Notes under the pieces: model-generated | What the model was told of the DNA's origin: nothing | The model's database searches: none | What the model saw: only the letters and a program-made list of their open reading frames with translations | Shown: positions 1 to 7,281 of the stretch, one piece after another | Position numbering within the stretch: position 1 is the first letter of the stretch | Layout of the letters: each line of letters begins with the position of its first letter | Origin: Corynebacterium glaucum | Lineage (GTDB): Bacteria; Actinomycetota; Actinomycetes; Mycobacteriales; Mycobacteriaceae | DNA length: 64,000 bases | Direction: 5' to 3' | Assembly: GCF_030408855.1 (NCBI RefSeq) | Contig: NZ_CP047358.1 | Span: forward strand, 1,860,001 to 1,924,000 | Translations under genes and position numbers: made by a program

Positions 1-70
1 TGAGCAGGCGGATGGAGTTAGTGCCGCAGTCGATGGCGGCGACGGTGCTGGTGGCGTTGGTGTCAGCCAT
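1..70 (-). CDS. ppx: Exopolyphosphatase Ppx/GppA family, N-terminal part only (gene runs off the left edge)
   Basis: Only the first 23 codons are inside the window. They read as an N-terminus ending in AIDCGTNSIRLL, the phosphate-1 ATP-binding motif of Ppx/GppA phosphatases, which hydrolyse polyphosphate or pppGpp. The ATG overlaps the TGA of the upstream DUF501 gene (TGATG), so the two are translationally coupled at the end of a group running divIC-like - small ORF - DUF501 - ppx. The rest of the protein cannot be judged. Confidence 0.85.
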   Translation of the reverse strand, partial: MADTNATSTVAAIDCGTNSIRLL

Positions 71-627
71 CAGACCAGGTCCTCCCCTGCCTCGGCGAGG
101 GTGATGTCTAGGTCCTCGAGCGTCGGCCAGTCCTGCGGGATCGCGGTACCGCGCAGGTTGCCGTGCTCGGCGGCGAGCGCGACGGCTTCGTCACCGAAGC
201 GGACGCGGCCGGGGCCTTCGGCAAGCGCGTACGCGATGAGCACGTGGAGGCACTTCACGCGGTCCGGCATGCCGCCGCCCGAGAAGTCGGTGCCAAGGTC
301 CTCGAGTGCGTTGCGCTCGGCAAGGTAGTGCTGGTGCGCGTTGAGGTAGTCGGCGCGCAGTGCTTCGCCCTCGTCCGTCTCAGCGTGCAGGCGGGCTTCC
401 ATCCATTTCATCACCTGGGCGACCTCGAGCCGCGACGCTTCGGCGGTAAGCCGCGGGTCGGTGAGGTAATAGAGGGTGGGGAACGGCGTGCCGTCGTCAA
501 GCTTTGGTGCGGTTTTGACTACCGCTGGCTGGCCGTCGGGCGTGCGGTAGGCGACGGCGAGTACGCCGCGCGGCTGCCGGCCCAGCTGGGTGGCCATGAT
601 GTCGATGTCTGCTTGGGGCACGGTCAT
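70..627 (-). CDS. DUF501 family protein
   Basis: A 185-residue cytoplasmic protein of the actinobacterial DUF501 family, which sits between the FtsB/DivIC-like gene and ppx in most actinobacteria. The conserved core is visible: QLGRxPRGV near residue 15, then FPTLYYLTDPRLTAEASRLE at about 49-68, and a C-terminal segment with CLHVLIAYALAEGPG. No membrane segment or signal peptide. The biochemical function is unknown. A short palindrome (629-643) lies directly upstream of the start. An internal ATG eleven codons in is the alternative start. Confidence 0.9.
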   Translation of the reverse strand: MTVPQADIDIMATQLGRQPRGVLAVAYRTPDGQPAVVKTAPKLDDGTPFPTLYYLTDPRLTAEASRLEVAQVMKWMEARLHAETDEGEALRADYLNAHQHYLAERNALEDLGTDFSGGGMPDRVKCLHVLIAYALAEGPGRVRFGDEAVALAAEHGNLRGTAIPQDWPTLEDLDITLAEAGEDLV

Positions 628-628
628 G

Positions 629-643
629 GTGCCATTGTGGCAC
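629..643. repeat. Short perfect inverted repeat upstream of the DUF501 gene
   Basis: GTGCCA-TTG-TGGCAC is a 6-bp perfect dyad that begins two bases from the DUF501 start codon. It could be a small hairpin over the ribosome-binding region or an operator; nothing further supports either. Confidence 0.3.
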
Positions 644-679
644 AGGGGTTCCTACGGGAAGTTGGCGGAGCCTAGACGG

Positions 680-799
680 TCAAGAATCCGCCAGAAGGTC
701 CAGCGCTTCCGCCCACCGCTCAAGTGATATTTCGAATGCCTCGCGAAGCTCTGGGCCTCCGAACTCGTAGATGCTTTGGTCTGAGTCGTTGTCCGCCAT
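680..799 (-). CDS. Possible small protein of 39 residues
   Basis: This open frame fills the gap between the divIC-like gene and the DUF501 gene. It starts with ATG 12 nt after the upstream stop, with AGGTG about 9 nt before the start, and encodes an acidic peptide containing SIYEFGGPELREAFEISLER and ending LLADS. The helix-like, charged composition and the operon position favour a real gene. I recognise no family, and length gives little statistical support. It could be a lineage-specific small protein or a remnant. Confidence 0.4.
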   Translation of the reverse strand: MADNDSDQSIYEFGGPELREAFEISLERWAEALDLLADS

Positions 800-811
800 C
801 TGCTTGAACAC

Positions 812-1393
812 CTATCGGGTCGACTCCTGGTTGAGCTCAGCCTCATCTGCAGGGGCGGGTTCAACAGGGGCTTCAACCGGAGCGTCGGCTGGCGCATCCG
901 CTGGCGCTGGCACGGCGGGCTCCTCCGCTTCGTCCTCGGGGAGCTCGCGCAGCGAGTCCCAGAGGAAGTGCTGCCAGTCGCGGGTATCCGGGATCTCGTC
1001 GGTGGTGATGGTGGGGTTCTGGGTCATGCGAGGATCGATGATGCGCCAGGCGGTCTCCCCCTCTGCTAGCACACCGAGGCGACGGCGCGCCTCCTGCTCG
1101 ATGTAGGCGGGATCCTCGTAGCGCGCGATGTCGGATTCCAGTTGCTTCTTGCGCGCCTCAAGCGCCTCGATGGACGCCTGGGCGCGGGCGATCTCTCCGC
1201 GACCTTCGTAGTAGTTGCGAAGCGGCACCGCGATAGCAACAAGCACAACCAGCACCACGGCGATGAGCAAGCCGGTAGAAGCAATGTCCTGCTGGAACAA
1301 CGCCGGCTTAGTCTTACGCCTGGATTTGGCTTCCCGCTCTTCGCGCTCAGCCTTGTCGCGCGAGGCGACGGGCACGGTGTGCTTGCGATACAT
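812..1393 (-). CDS. Septum formation initiator (FtsB/DivIC-like) protein
   Basis: A bitopic membrane protein of the FtsB/DivIC family, which joins FtsL and FtsQ in the division complex. A basic N-terminus with many Lys/Arg/Glu is followed by one membrane helix (TGLLIAVVLVVLVAIAVPL) and then a coiled coil (ARAQASIEALEARKKQLESD). After this comes the conserved YIEQEARRRLGVLAEGE and WRIIDP. The C-terminus is Ala/Pro-rich. An in-frame ATG at 1441 would add 16 residues but lies at the edge of a strong hairpin, so I prefer 1393. It lies downstream of eno in the same direction, the order typical of actinobacteria. Confidence 0.88.
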   Translation of the reverse strand: MYRKHTVPVASRDKAEREEREAKSRRKTKPALFQQDIASTGLLIAVVLVVLVAIAVPLRNYYEGRGEIARAQASIEALEARKKQLESDIARYEDPAYIEQEARRRLGVLAEGETAWRIIDPRMTQNPTITTDEIPDTRDWQHFLWDSLRELPEDEAEEPAVPAPADAPADAPVEAPVEPAPADEAELNQESTR

Positions 1394-1446
1394 AGTGCCC
1401 AAGATTGTAGGTCGCGCAGCAGGCGATCCCCGCCGGGACATGCAAA

Positions 1447-1487
1447 CGCCCCCACATCAACCGCGGGAGACGGGAGGTGTGGGGCGC
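1447..1487 (-). terminator. GC-rich hairpin between eno and the divIC-like gene
   Basis: CGCCCCCACATC on the left pairs with GGTGTGGGGCG on the right apart from one bulge, around a loop of about 18 nt. It follows the eno stop codon and precedes the next gene, so an intrinsic attenuator or terminator for eno is likely. No clear T-tract is present. Confidence 0.45.
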
Positions 1488-1490
1488 TAC

Positions 1491-1517
1491 AAAGGGCCGT
1501 CGATAAGCGATATGCCC

Positions 1518-1519
<2 letters not shown>
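1491..1519 (-). terminator. Hairpin at the eno stop codon containing the CGTCGATAAGC element
   Basis: AAGGGC (1492-1497) pairs with GCCCTT (1514-1519), and the second arm overlaps the eno stop codon. The 16-nt loop carries one copy of the repeated 11-mer. It could end eno transcription. The repeat may have been placed in, or recruited as, a terminator loop. Confidence 0.4.
1498..1508 (+). repeat. CGTCGATAAGC element, copy 1 (intergenic)
   Basis: Exact 11-mer in the loop of the eno hairpin; followed after five bases by GCCC. Confidence 0.85.
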
Positions 1520-2792
<1,273 letters not shown>

Positions 2793-2856
2793 CTAAAGGT
2801 CATCTCCTTGGGTGGGTGTATGGCATGTACGCCCCCAATTGTTGCAGAATTTGCCG

Positions 2857-3663
2857 CTACCGGTGGGCCGGCTGATTCAGCGCATAGTTCGCGGCCGCGT
2901 CGCGCACCTTCTTGAGGTAATCCTCCGACTGGTTGTAGGAGAAAATCGCGCTGCGCCAGCCCTCTTCGGTGGCCAGGTCACGGTCGTGCGCGCACAGGTA
3001 GTTCGCGGCAGTCAGCGCAGCGTCATCGATCTGTTGCGGGTTGGGCACACCGTCACCGTCCGCGTCGCGGCCGTAGCGCACCCAGGTCTCCGGAATAAAT
3101 TGCAAGGGCCCCAGCGCACGGTCGAACTCGGTGTCACCATCCAGCCGGCCCCCATCAGTATCAGGGATGTGCGCAAAGCTCCCGGTTCCATCCAAAGCTG
3201 GGCCGATTATCGACGGCTCGGGGTAACCGCCTTCATTCAACCTCGCACTGTCAAAACTGCGGCCAGTGTACGTGCCGTGACGGGTTTCCACCCAGCCGAT
3301 ACCCGCAATCGTGTTCCACGACAAATGGCAGTTCGGCCACGCCTCTTGGGCGATGAGCTGGGCGTTGCCGTACGCGCGCACCGCCTGCGGGCTGATTCGG
3401 GTGGCGTCTGCGATCGGTGCCGCCCACTCGGCGAGGTTGTCGGCAGTGCGTCCTGGCGCGTGGACGTCGATAAGCGGAGGCGCTTCCGCTGCTGCCGGCG
3501 GCATAGTGGTGGGCACCGGCTCGCGCTGCGGGCCCGGCGCGGGGATGTCGGTGAACGAGGCGAGCCAGGCAACTAGTGCAGCGACGAGCACGATTGCGAG
3601 GGTGACGGCCAGGAGCCCGGCGCAGCCGCAGCCCCTGGCTGCACGCATGCCCCGGGTCGTCAT
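2857..3663 (-). CDS. Secreted/membrane-anchored lytic transglycosylase
   Basis: A 268-residue protein with an N-terminal hydrophobic anchor (AGLLAVTLAIVLVAALVAWL) and a Pro-rich linker. Its catalytic domain is of the MltB/SLT type: GWVETRHGTY holds the presumed catalytic Glu, LGPLQFIPETW is the family motif, and DADGDGVPNPQQIDDAALTA and AIFSYNQSEDYL follow. It should cleave peptidoglycan outside the membrane. It lies between eno and a divergent small secreted protein gene, as in other corynebacteria. A copy of the 11-mer encodes its LID residues near position 63. Confidence 0.88.
   Translation of the reverse strand: MTTRGMRAARGCGCAGLLAVTLAIVLVAALVAWLASFTDIPAPGPQREPVPTTMPPAAAEAPPLIDVHAPGRTADNLAEWAAPIADATRISPQAVRAYGNAQLIAQEAWPNCHLSWNTIAGIGWVETRHGTYTGRSFDSARLNEGGYPEPSIIGPALDGTGSFAHIPDTDGGRLDGDTEFDRALGPLQFIPETWVRYGRDADGDGVPNPQQIDDAALTAANYLCAHDRDLATEEGWRSAIFSYNQSEDYLKKVRDAAANYALNQPAHR
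3465..3475 (+). repeat. CGTCGATAAGC element, copy 2
   Basis: Inside the lytic transglycosylase gene; on the coding strand it reads as Leu-Ile-Asp (PPLIDV). Confidence 0.85.
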
Positions 3664-3713
3664 GCGGGCTGATCCTACCGGGCGCGATTGCGGTCAAGGA
3701 AATACACAGCTCG

Positions 3714-3729
3714 TGTGAAACTTTTCACT
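3714..3729. promoter_or_regulatory. GlxR/CRP-like operator between two divergent genes
   Basis: TGTGA-N6-TCACT matches the corynebacterial GlxR consensus TGTGA-N6-TCACA except for the last base. It lies in the AT-rich gap between the transglycosylase (-) and the small secreted protein (+). It also forms a GTGAAA/TTTCAC dyad. Confidence 0.45.
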
Positions 3730-3805
3730 TTTGTCACACTAGCAACATCTGTAACATGTATACTTTTGCACCGTCCCTTCCCCATAACCTCAAAGGAACT
3801 GTTCA

Positions 3806-4273
3806 ATGCGTCGTTTTTCCACAACTCTCGCCGCTGCTGCCCTGGCCGCTGCCGCAACCCTGTCCCCGATCGCCGCTCAGGCTCAGGACGCTCAGCCTGC
3901 ACAGACTACTCAGACCACTCAGACCAAAACCGACCTTGGCACCTACGTCGAACTGACCAAGGTGCTCAACGGTGAGATCAAGACCGCTAACTGCGACACC
4001 CTGTCCACCACCCTGAAGCTGACCAAGATGGTTGACGGCGAGACCACCCGCTCCACCCTGGTCCAAAACCTGAACAAGGTTGTCGGCGAGAACTCTGTGC
4101 TGCGCCTGGCCACCGCTCCGACCGTCAATGCGCTTGGCGACCGCGCCCTCGAGTGCGGCATCGTCAAGGCCGACCCAGTCACCCCGTTGGACCAGGCAGT
4201 GAAGCTGAGCTCCCAGCTTTCCTCCGAGAACAACCTGCCGGAGCTGCGCAACCTGATGGCGCTGGCGAAGTAA
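3806..4273 (+). CDS. Small secreted protein, function unknown
   Basis: A 155-residue protein with a clear Sec signal peptide (MRRFSTTLAAAALAAAATL, cleavage expected after AQA). A Gln/Thr-rich stretch follows, then a compact domain with two cysteines (TANCDTL and LECGIV) that could form a disulfide. The ATG is preceded by AAAGGA. Upstream DNA is unusually AT-rich, with TATACT at 3759-3764 as a candidate -10 and a GlxR-like site. A bidirectional terminator follows. No enzymatic motif is visible. Confidence 0.85.
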   Translation: MRRFSTTLAAAALAAAATLSPIAAQAQDAQPAQTTQTTQTKTDLGTYVELTKVLNGEIKTANCDTLSTTLKLTKMVDGETTRSTLVQNLNKVVGENSVLRLATAPTVNALGDRALECGIVKADPVTPLDQAVKLSSQLSSENNLPELRNLMALAK

Positions 4274-4314
4274 AAACGCTCGGGCGACTACACGCCCAAG
4301 CAACTCACCACTGC

Positions 4315-4345
4315 AAAGGGTCGGGGCACTCTCCCCCGGCCCTTT
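4315..4345. terminator. Bidirectional terminator between convergent genes
   Basis: AAAGGGTCGGGG pairs with CCCCGGCCCTTT through 12 positions with one G-T/U pair, around an 8-base loop. It sits exactly between the convergent small secreted protein gene and mazG. Confidence 0.75.
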
Positions 4346-4934
4346 AGTGTTTCTCGCGGGCTTTGCCTTCTGCCCAGAGCCGGTCCTGGGTTTCGATGTC
4401 GACGGGCCCGGTCGAGCCGTCGAAAATGTACGGCGCGCGCGAACGCATCTTGGCCACGAATGCACCGGCGACATCCGGGAAGCTGAAAGCGCCGCGCTCC
4501 GAGGCGATTTCGGAGTGGAAAAGCACTTGCAACAAGACGTCGGAAAGCTCTGTTAAAAGCTCCTCTTCGCTGGCCTCCTGCTCGATGGCTTCGGCGAGTT
4601 CTGCCGCTTCCTCGCGGAGGTACGGCAAGAGTGAGGTGTGGGTCATTGCCTGCTCCCACTCGCCGCGGGTGCGGGCGGCGTGCATGACGCGGACGGCTTG
4701 GTAGACCGGGTCGTCGAGCGAGGGGACGCGGATGATCTCGGCGTCGTCAGGGGCGGCGGATTCGTCGGTGGTGACAAGCCAGGGCTCGGCGGTGGTGTCG
4801 GTGGTGTCGGTGCGTGGCAGGGAGCGGGCGTGGGCGGGGATGTCTTCGGTGTAGGTGACCGGGCCGCGGATCTGGTTGATGATTTGGGCCGGGATCATGT
4901 CTGGCCAGCGGGGGTCGAGCACGAGGACAACCAT
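4344..4934 (-). CDS. mazG: MazG family nucleoside triphosphate pyrophosphohydrolase
   Basis: A house-cleaning pyrophosphohydrolase that converts aberrant or excess NTPs/dNTPs to monophosphates. The MazG metal-binding pattern is visible in the second half: LREEAAELAEAIEQ followed by ELSDVLLQVLFHSEIA, then FPDVAGAFVAKMRSRAPYIFD and the DRLWAEGK ending. The first ~80 residues are a variable actinobacterial extension. I chose ATG at 4934; a TTG at 4964 would overlap the divergent neighbour. Only 18 bp separate it from that gene's start, which suggests leaderless mRNAs. Confidence 0.88.
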   Translation of the reverse strand: MVVLVLDPRWPDMIPAQIINQIRGPVTYTEDIPAHARSLPRTDTTDTTAEPWLVTTDESAAPDDAEIIRVPSLDDPVYQAVRVMHAARTRGEWEQAMTHTSLLPYLREEAAELAEAIEQEASEEELLTELSDVLLQVLFHSEIASERGAFSFPDVAGAFVAKMRSRAPYIFDGSTGPVDIETQDRLWAEGKAREKH

Positions 4935-4952
4935 GCATGACACAATAACCGC

Positions 4953-5600
4953 ATGACGAACCAACTTGCTGAAGCTTTAAAGTCCGTGAACCCGACGCGC
5001 GGGGACGTGATGGAGCACTCCGTGACCTTCTCCCCGATTCGTTGGAAGACGGGCTGGCCGCACCACCTGCGCCGCGTGCCGCCGTTCCGTGACGACGCCC
5101 GCGCGTCGATCACCCGCGCCGAGGTCTTCGACTTTGCGGCCGATGTGCGCGATACGGGTTGGGCTCGCGATCAGATCATCGATTTCCTGGGCGCGGTGTT
5201 TGCGTACCGCGCAGGCCAGACGAACCAGGTCATGGACCTGCAGCAGTTCCTGCGCAACAAAAACAATGCGTCGCAGCTGCTCGGCGCGATTCGCCAGCTG
5301 GAGGGCAAGGACGCGGTTGAAGCGTATGCGTCTTTGACTGAGACTGGCCTGAAGCCGAAGTTCGCCTCCGCCGTGGCCTACTTCCTGGCCGGCGAGCAGG
5401 AGGACGGCGAGGGCGACAAGCCGGCGATCATCTGCAACAAGCGCGCGGAGGTGGCGGGCCTTGAGCCGTCTGGCGAGTGGACCGCTGAGGAGTACGGCGA
5501 GTACTTGGCGGCGCTGCGCGAGGCGCGCGACGCGTTCGATTCGTCGCTGCCACTGGATACGGTCGAGTACGCGGCTCGGGAGTTCGCCGGGTCTGCCTAG
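4953..5600 (+). CDS. Possible 8-oxoguanine DNA glycosylase OGG-fold protein
   Basis: A 215-residue cytoplasmic protein without signal or membrane segments. The region GLKPKFASAVAYFLAG followed by KPAIICNKRAEVAGL resembles the pattern 'G-x-F-x-x-K-x-x-x-F ... P-x-I-x-D-x-R-V-A' of OGG-like helix-hairpin-helix glycosylase-fold proteins. The usual Asp before the Arg is Asn here, so catalysis is uncertain. It is divergent from mazG with an 18-bp gap, and no Shine-Dalgarno is seen. If the assignment holds, two nucleotide/DNA-sanitation genes share one promoter region. Otherwise it is uncharacterised. Confidence 0.5.
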   Translation: MTNQLAEALKSVNPTRGDVMEHSVTFSPIRWKTGWPHHLRRVPPFRDDARASITRAEVFDFAADVRDTGWARDQIIDFLGAVFAYRAGQTNQVMDLQQFLRNKNNASQLLGAIRQLEGKDAVEAYASLTETGLKPKFASAVAYFLAGEQEDGEGDKPAIICNKRAEVAGLEPSGEWTAEEYGEYLAALREARDAFDSSLPLDTVEYAAREFAGSA

Positions 5601-5617
5601 ACAGTTTTCTTTTTCGC

Positions 5618-6163
5618 CTAGCGGTCGGAATGCTTCCCACGAGCTTCTCCTACGCGACGCTGGCTCCAACCGACGTGCGATGGATTAAACCGAGAGTTGC
5701 TCACGGTTATGTGCTTAACCTTCATTGGAGCACATTTCCGATCTAGATTGTCCTTGATGCCAGCCAGGGCAAGCGGAAGCATCCTGTTGTCGCCCCGCAT
5801 CTCTATGGCGAGGGCTACCCGAATCTCTTCAGCGCTGACCGCGCGCCTGCAAAAATCTTTCTTCGGGTGATTCCCGAAATGAGCGACGAGCATAAGTCTC
5901 GCCATTGTGTGGAAGACTTTTAGCGCAAAGATGGTTGCTAGGTTTGGATCCGGGCGCTTGCCTGGGTAGGTATAGTCCTTCACCTCGATTAGCCAAAGAC
6001 GGTTTCCCTCGAAGGCAATAAGGTCGCAATCTTTCGCGTTGAATGGGTCGTTCGTCAAGGGTTTAGCGGAGCGCCCAGAACTGTACCAAGCGTCGAAATC
6101 TTCTACTTCCCAGTCATCCGGAAATTCAAAAACGACATCCTCTACCACTATCGACCTACTCAT
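5618..6163 (-). CDS. PD-(D/E)XK nuclease-like protein, partner of the upstream ATPase
   Basis: A protein of about 180 residues with a restriction-endonuclease-like core: Asp in KDCDLIAF (about residue 47 from this start), then WLIEVKDY supplying the Glu-x-Lys. Helices follow (ALKVFHTMARLMLVAHF), and a basic C-terminus. The coding sequence overlaps or abuts the ATPase end, and the ATG at 6163 has GGAG 9 nt upstream (ATG at 6172 is the alternative). GC content looks near 50 %, well below the neighbours, suggesting acquisition by transfer. With the ATPase it resembles two-gene anti-phage modules. I cannot assign it to a named system. Confidence 0.65.
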   Translation of the reverse strand: MSRSIVVEDVVFEFPDDWEVEDFDAWYSSGRSAKPLTNDPFNAKDCDLIAFEGNRLWLIEVKDYTYPGKRPDPNLATIFALKVFHTMARLMLVAHFGNHPKKDFCRRAVSAEEIRVALAIEMRGDNRMLPLALAGIKDNLDRKCAPMKVKHITVSNSRFNPSHVGWSQRRVGEARGKHSDR

Positions 6164-7238
6164 CGAATTCATGCTCCAGGTACCTAATGGCTTGAGCAGC
6201 CTCTTCCTCTAGGGCGGTCAGAGTCGGCAAATCTGCTTGGGTTGGCCCCACAGTTCCAGACACACCGGTGAGCACGGATCCGTTATCGCTGGGCTCATGT
6301 CGTTCCAAACCGATGTAGGCGGTTACGACCGGGTCCTCATCACTCAGGAGGCGCAATTCACGCAGTATGAAGACACTATGCGTTGCAACGAAGACTTGCG
6401 TGCCATGTTTGGCTAGAAGGTGAATTGTCTTAGCAACAGCTCGCTGCGTTCGTGGGTTCAAATTCGCTTCCGGCTCATCCCAGAACAAGTAACCCTTTTC
6501 GAGAAGAACACCCGACTGGACGAGTCGCAGCACCATTGCGAGCTTTCGATAGCCTTCCGAAACCAGGTGGGCCTCAATCTTGCCCGTTCCTCCAGTTGCT
6601 GTCTTGAGCTTGACGTAGAATCGCCCATTTTCCTCGACTACGCTGCCTTCTAGAATCTCGAGAATGGGTTCCAGAAGCTGGTTCGCTCGGTCTCCTCGGG
6701 GCCCAAGCAAAGGTGTCATGCCCAGTAGCACCGCGGTGTCCCGCCAAGTTTCGTCAAAAGAGACTTCGCGAGATTCGTAGAGGGAGATTAGGCCGGGATA
6801 TATTGAGAGCAGCTCACGAGACGGTAGGAATACCGCAGTGTCTTCAAGTCTTCGATTGGGCACGCTCTCGACCTTCACCCTGCTGTCAGCTGACGAGGCA
6901 AAGTTGAATGCCAACTCAGATCCAACGCCCTTGAATTTGACCGACACGTCTGCCTTGCTACGGCCCCTAACACGGCTAGCAAGACGCCCCAGAGAGTCAG
7001 GTTTGAAAACGCCGATCAGCTTGGTTGCGACAGAAGTCGCTAGGTGAGTTTTGCTGGGCTCCTCCAAATTTCCGTGGTCTACGGATTTTGTGGAGGCATA
7101 CAACAGTTTCAATAGCTGAGTCTTACCGGTGCCGTTATCGCCGACTACGACGTTCAGCTGTGGGCTGAACTGGATATTCAACTCACCAAAAGGACCAAAC
7201 TGCTTGACCCGTAAAGTGTCGATGGGATACTCAGACAT
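6156..7238 (-). CDS. AAA/ABC-type ATPase (OLD/AAA_15-21-like), candidate defence ATPase
   Basis: A 360-residue SMC/ABC-like ATPase. Walker A is GDNGTGKT (33-40), 'FLPSRELLS' lies near 138, the signature is VSEGYRKLA (226-234), Walker B is LFWDEPEANLNP (251-262), and the switch His is in VATHSVF (284-290). There is no long coiled coil and no TOPRIM domain, so it is a minimal ATPase rather than full OLD/GajA. It is the first gene of a two-gene unit with the nuclease-like protein, inserted between dnaG and the OGG-like gene. Lower GC and mixed codon usage suggest horizontal origin. The likely role is a sensor/regulator of the nuclease. Confidence 0.8.
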   Translation of the reverse strand: MSEYPIDTLRVKQFGPFGELNIQFSPQLNVVVGDNGTGKTQLLKLLYASTKSVDHGNLEEPSKTHLATSVATKLIGVFKPDSLGRLASRVRGRSKADVSVKFKGVGSELAFNFASSADSRVKVESVPNRRLEDTAVFLPSRELLSIYPGLISLYESREVSFDETWRDTAVLLGMTPLLGPRGDRANQLLEPILEILEGSVVEENGRFYVKLKTATGGTGKIEAHLVSEGYRKLAMVLRLVQSGVLLEKGYLFWDEPEANLNPRTQRAVAKTIHLLAKHGTQVFVATHSVFILRELRLLSDEDPVVTAYIGLERHEPSDNGSVLTGVSGTVGPTQADLPTLTALEEEAAQAIRYLEHEFDE

Positions 7239-7281
7239 AGCAGAAGCTTAAGTGAACACGAGCTTCTTGTCCGCAAAAGTG

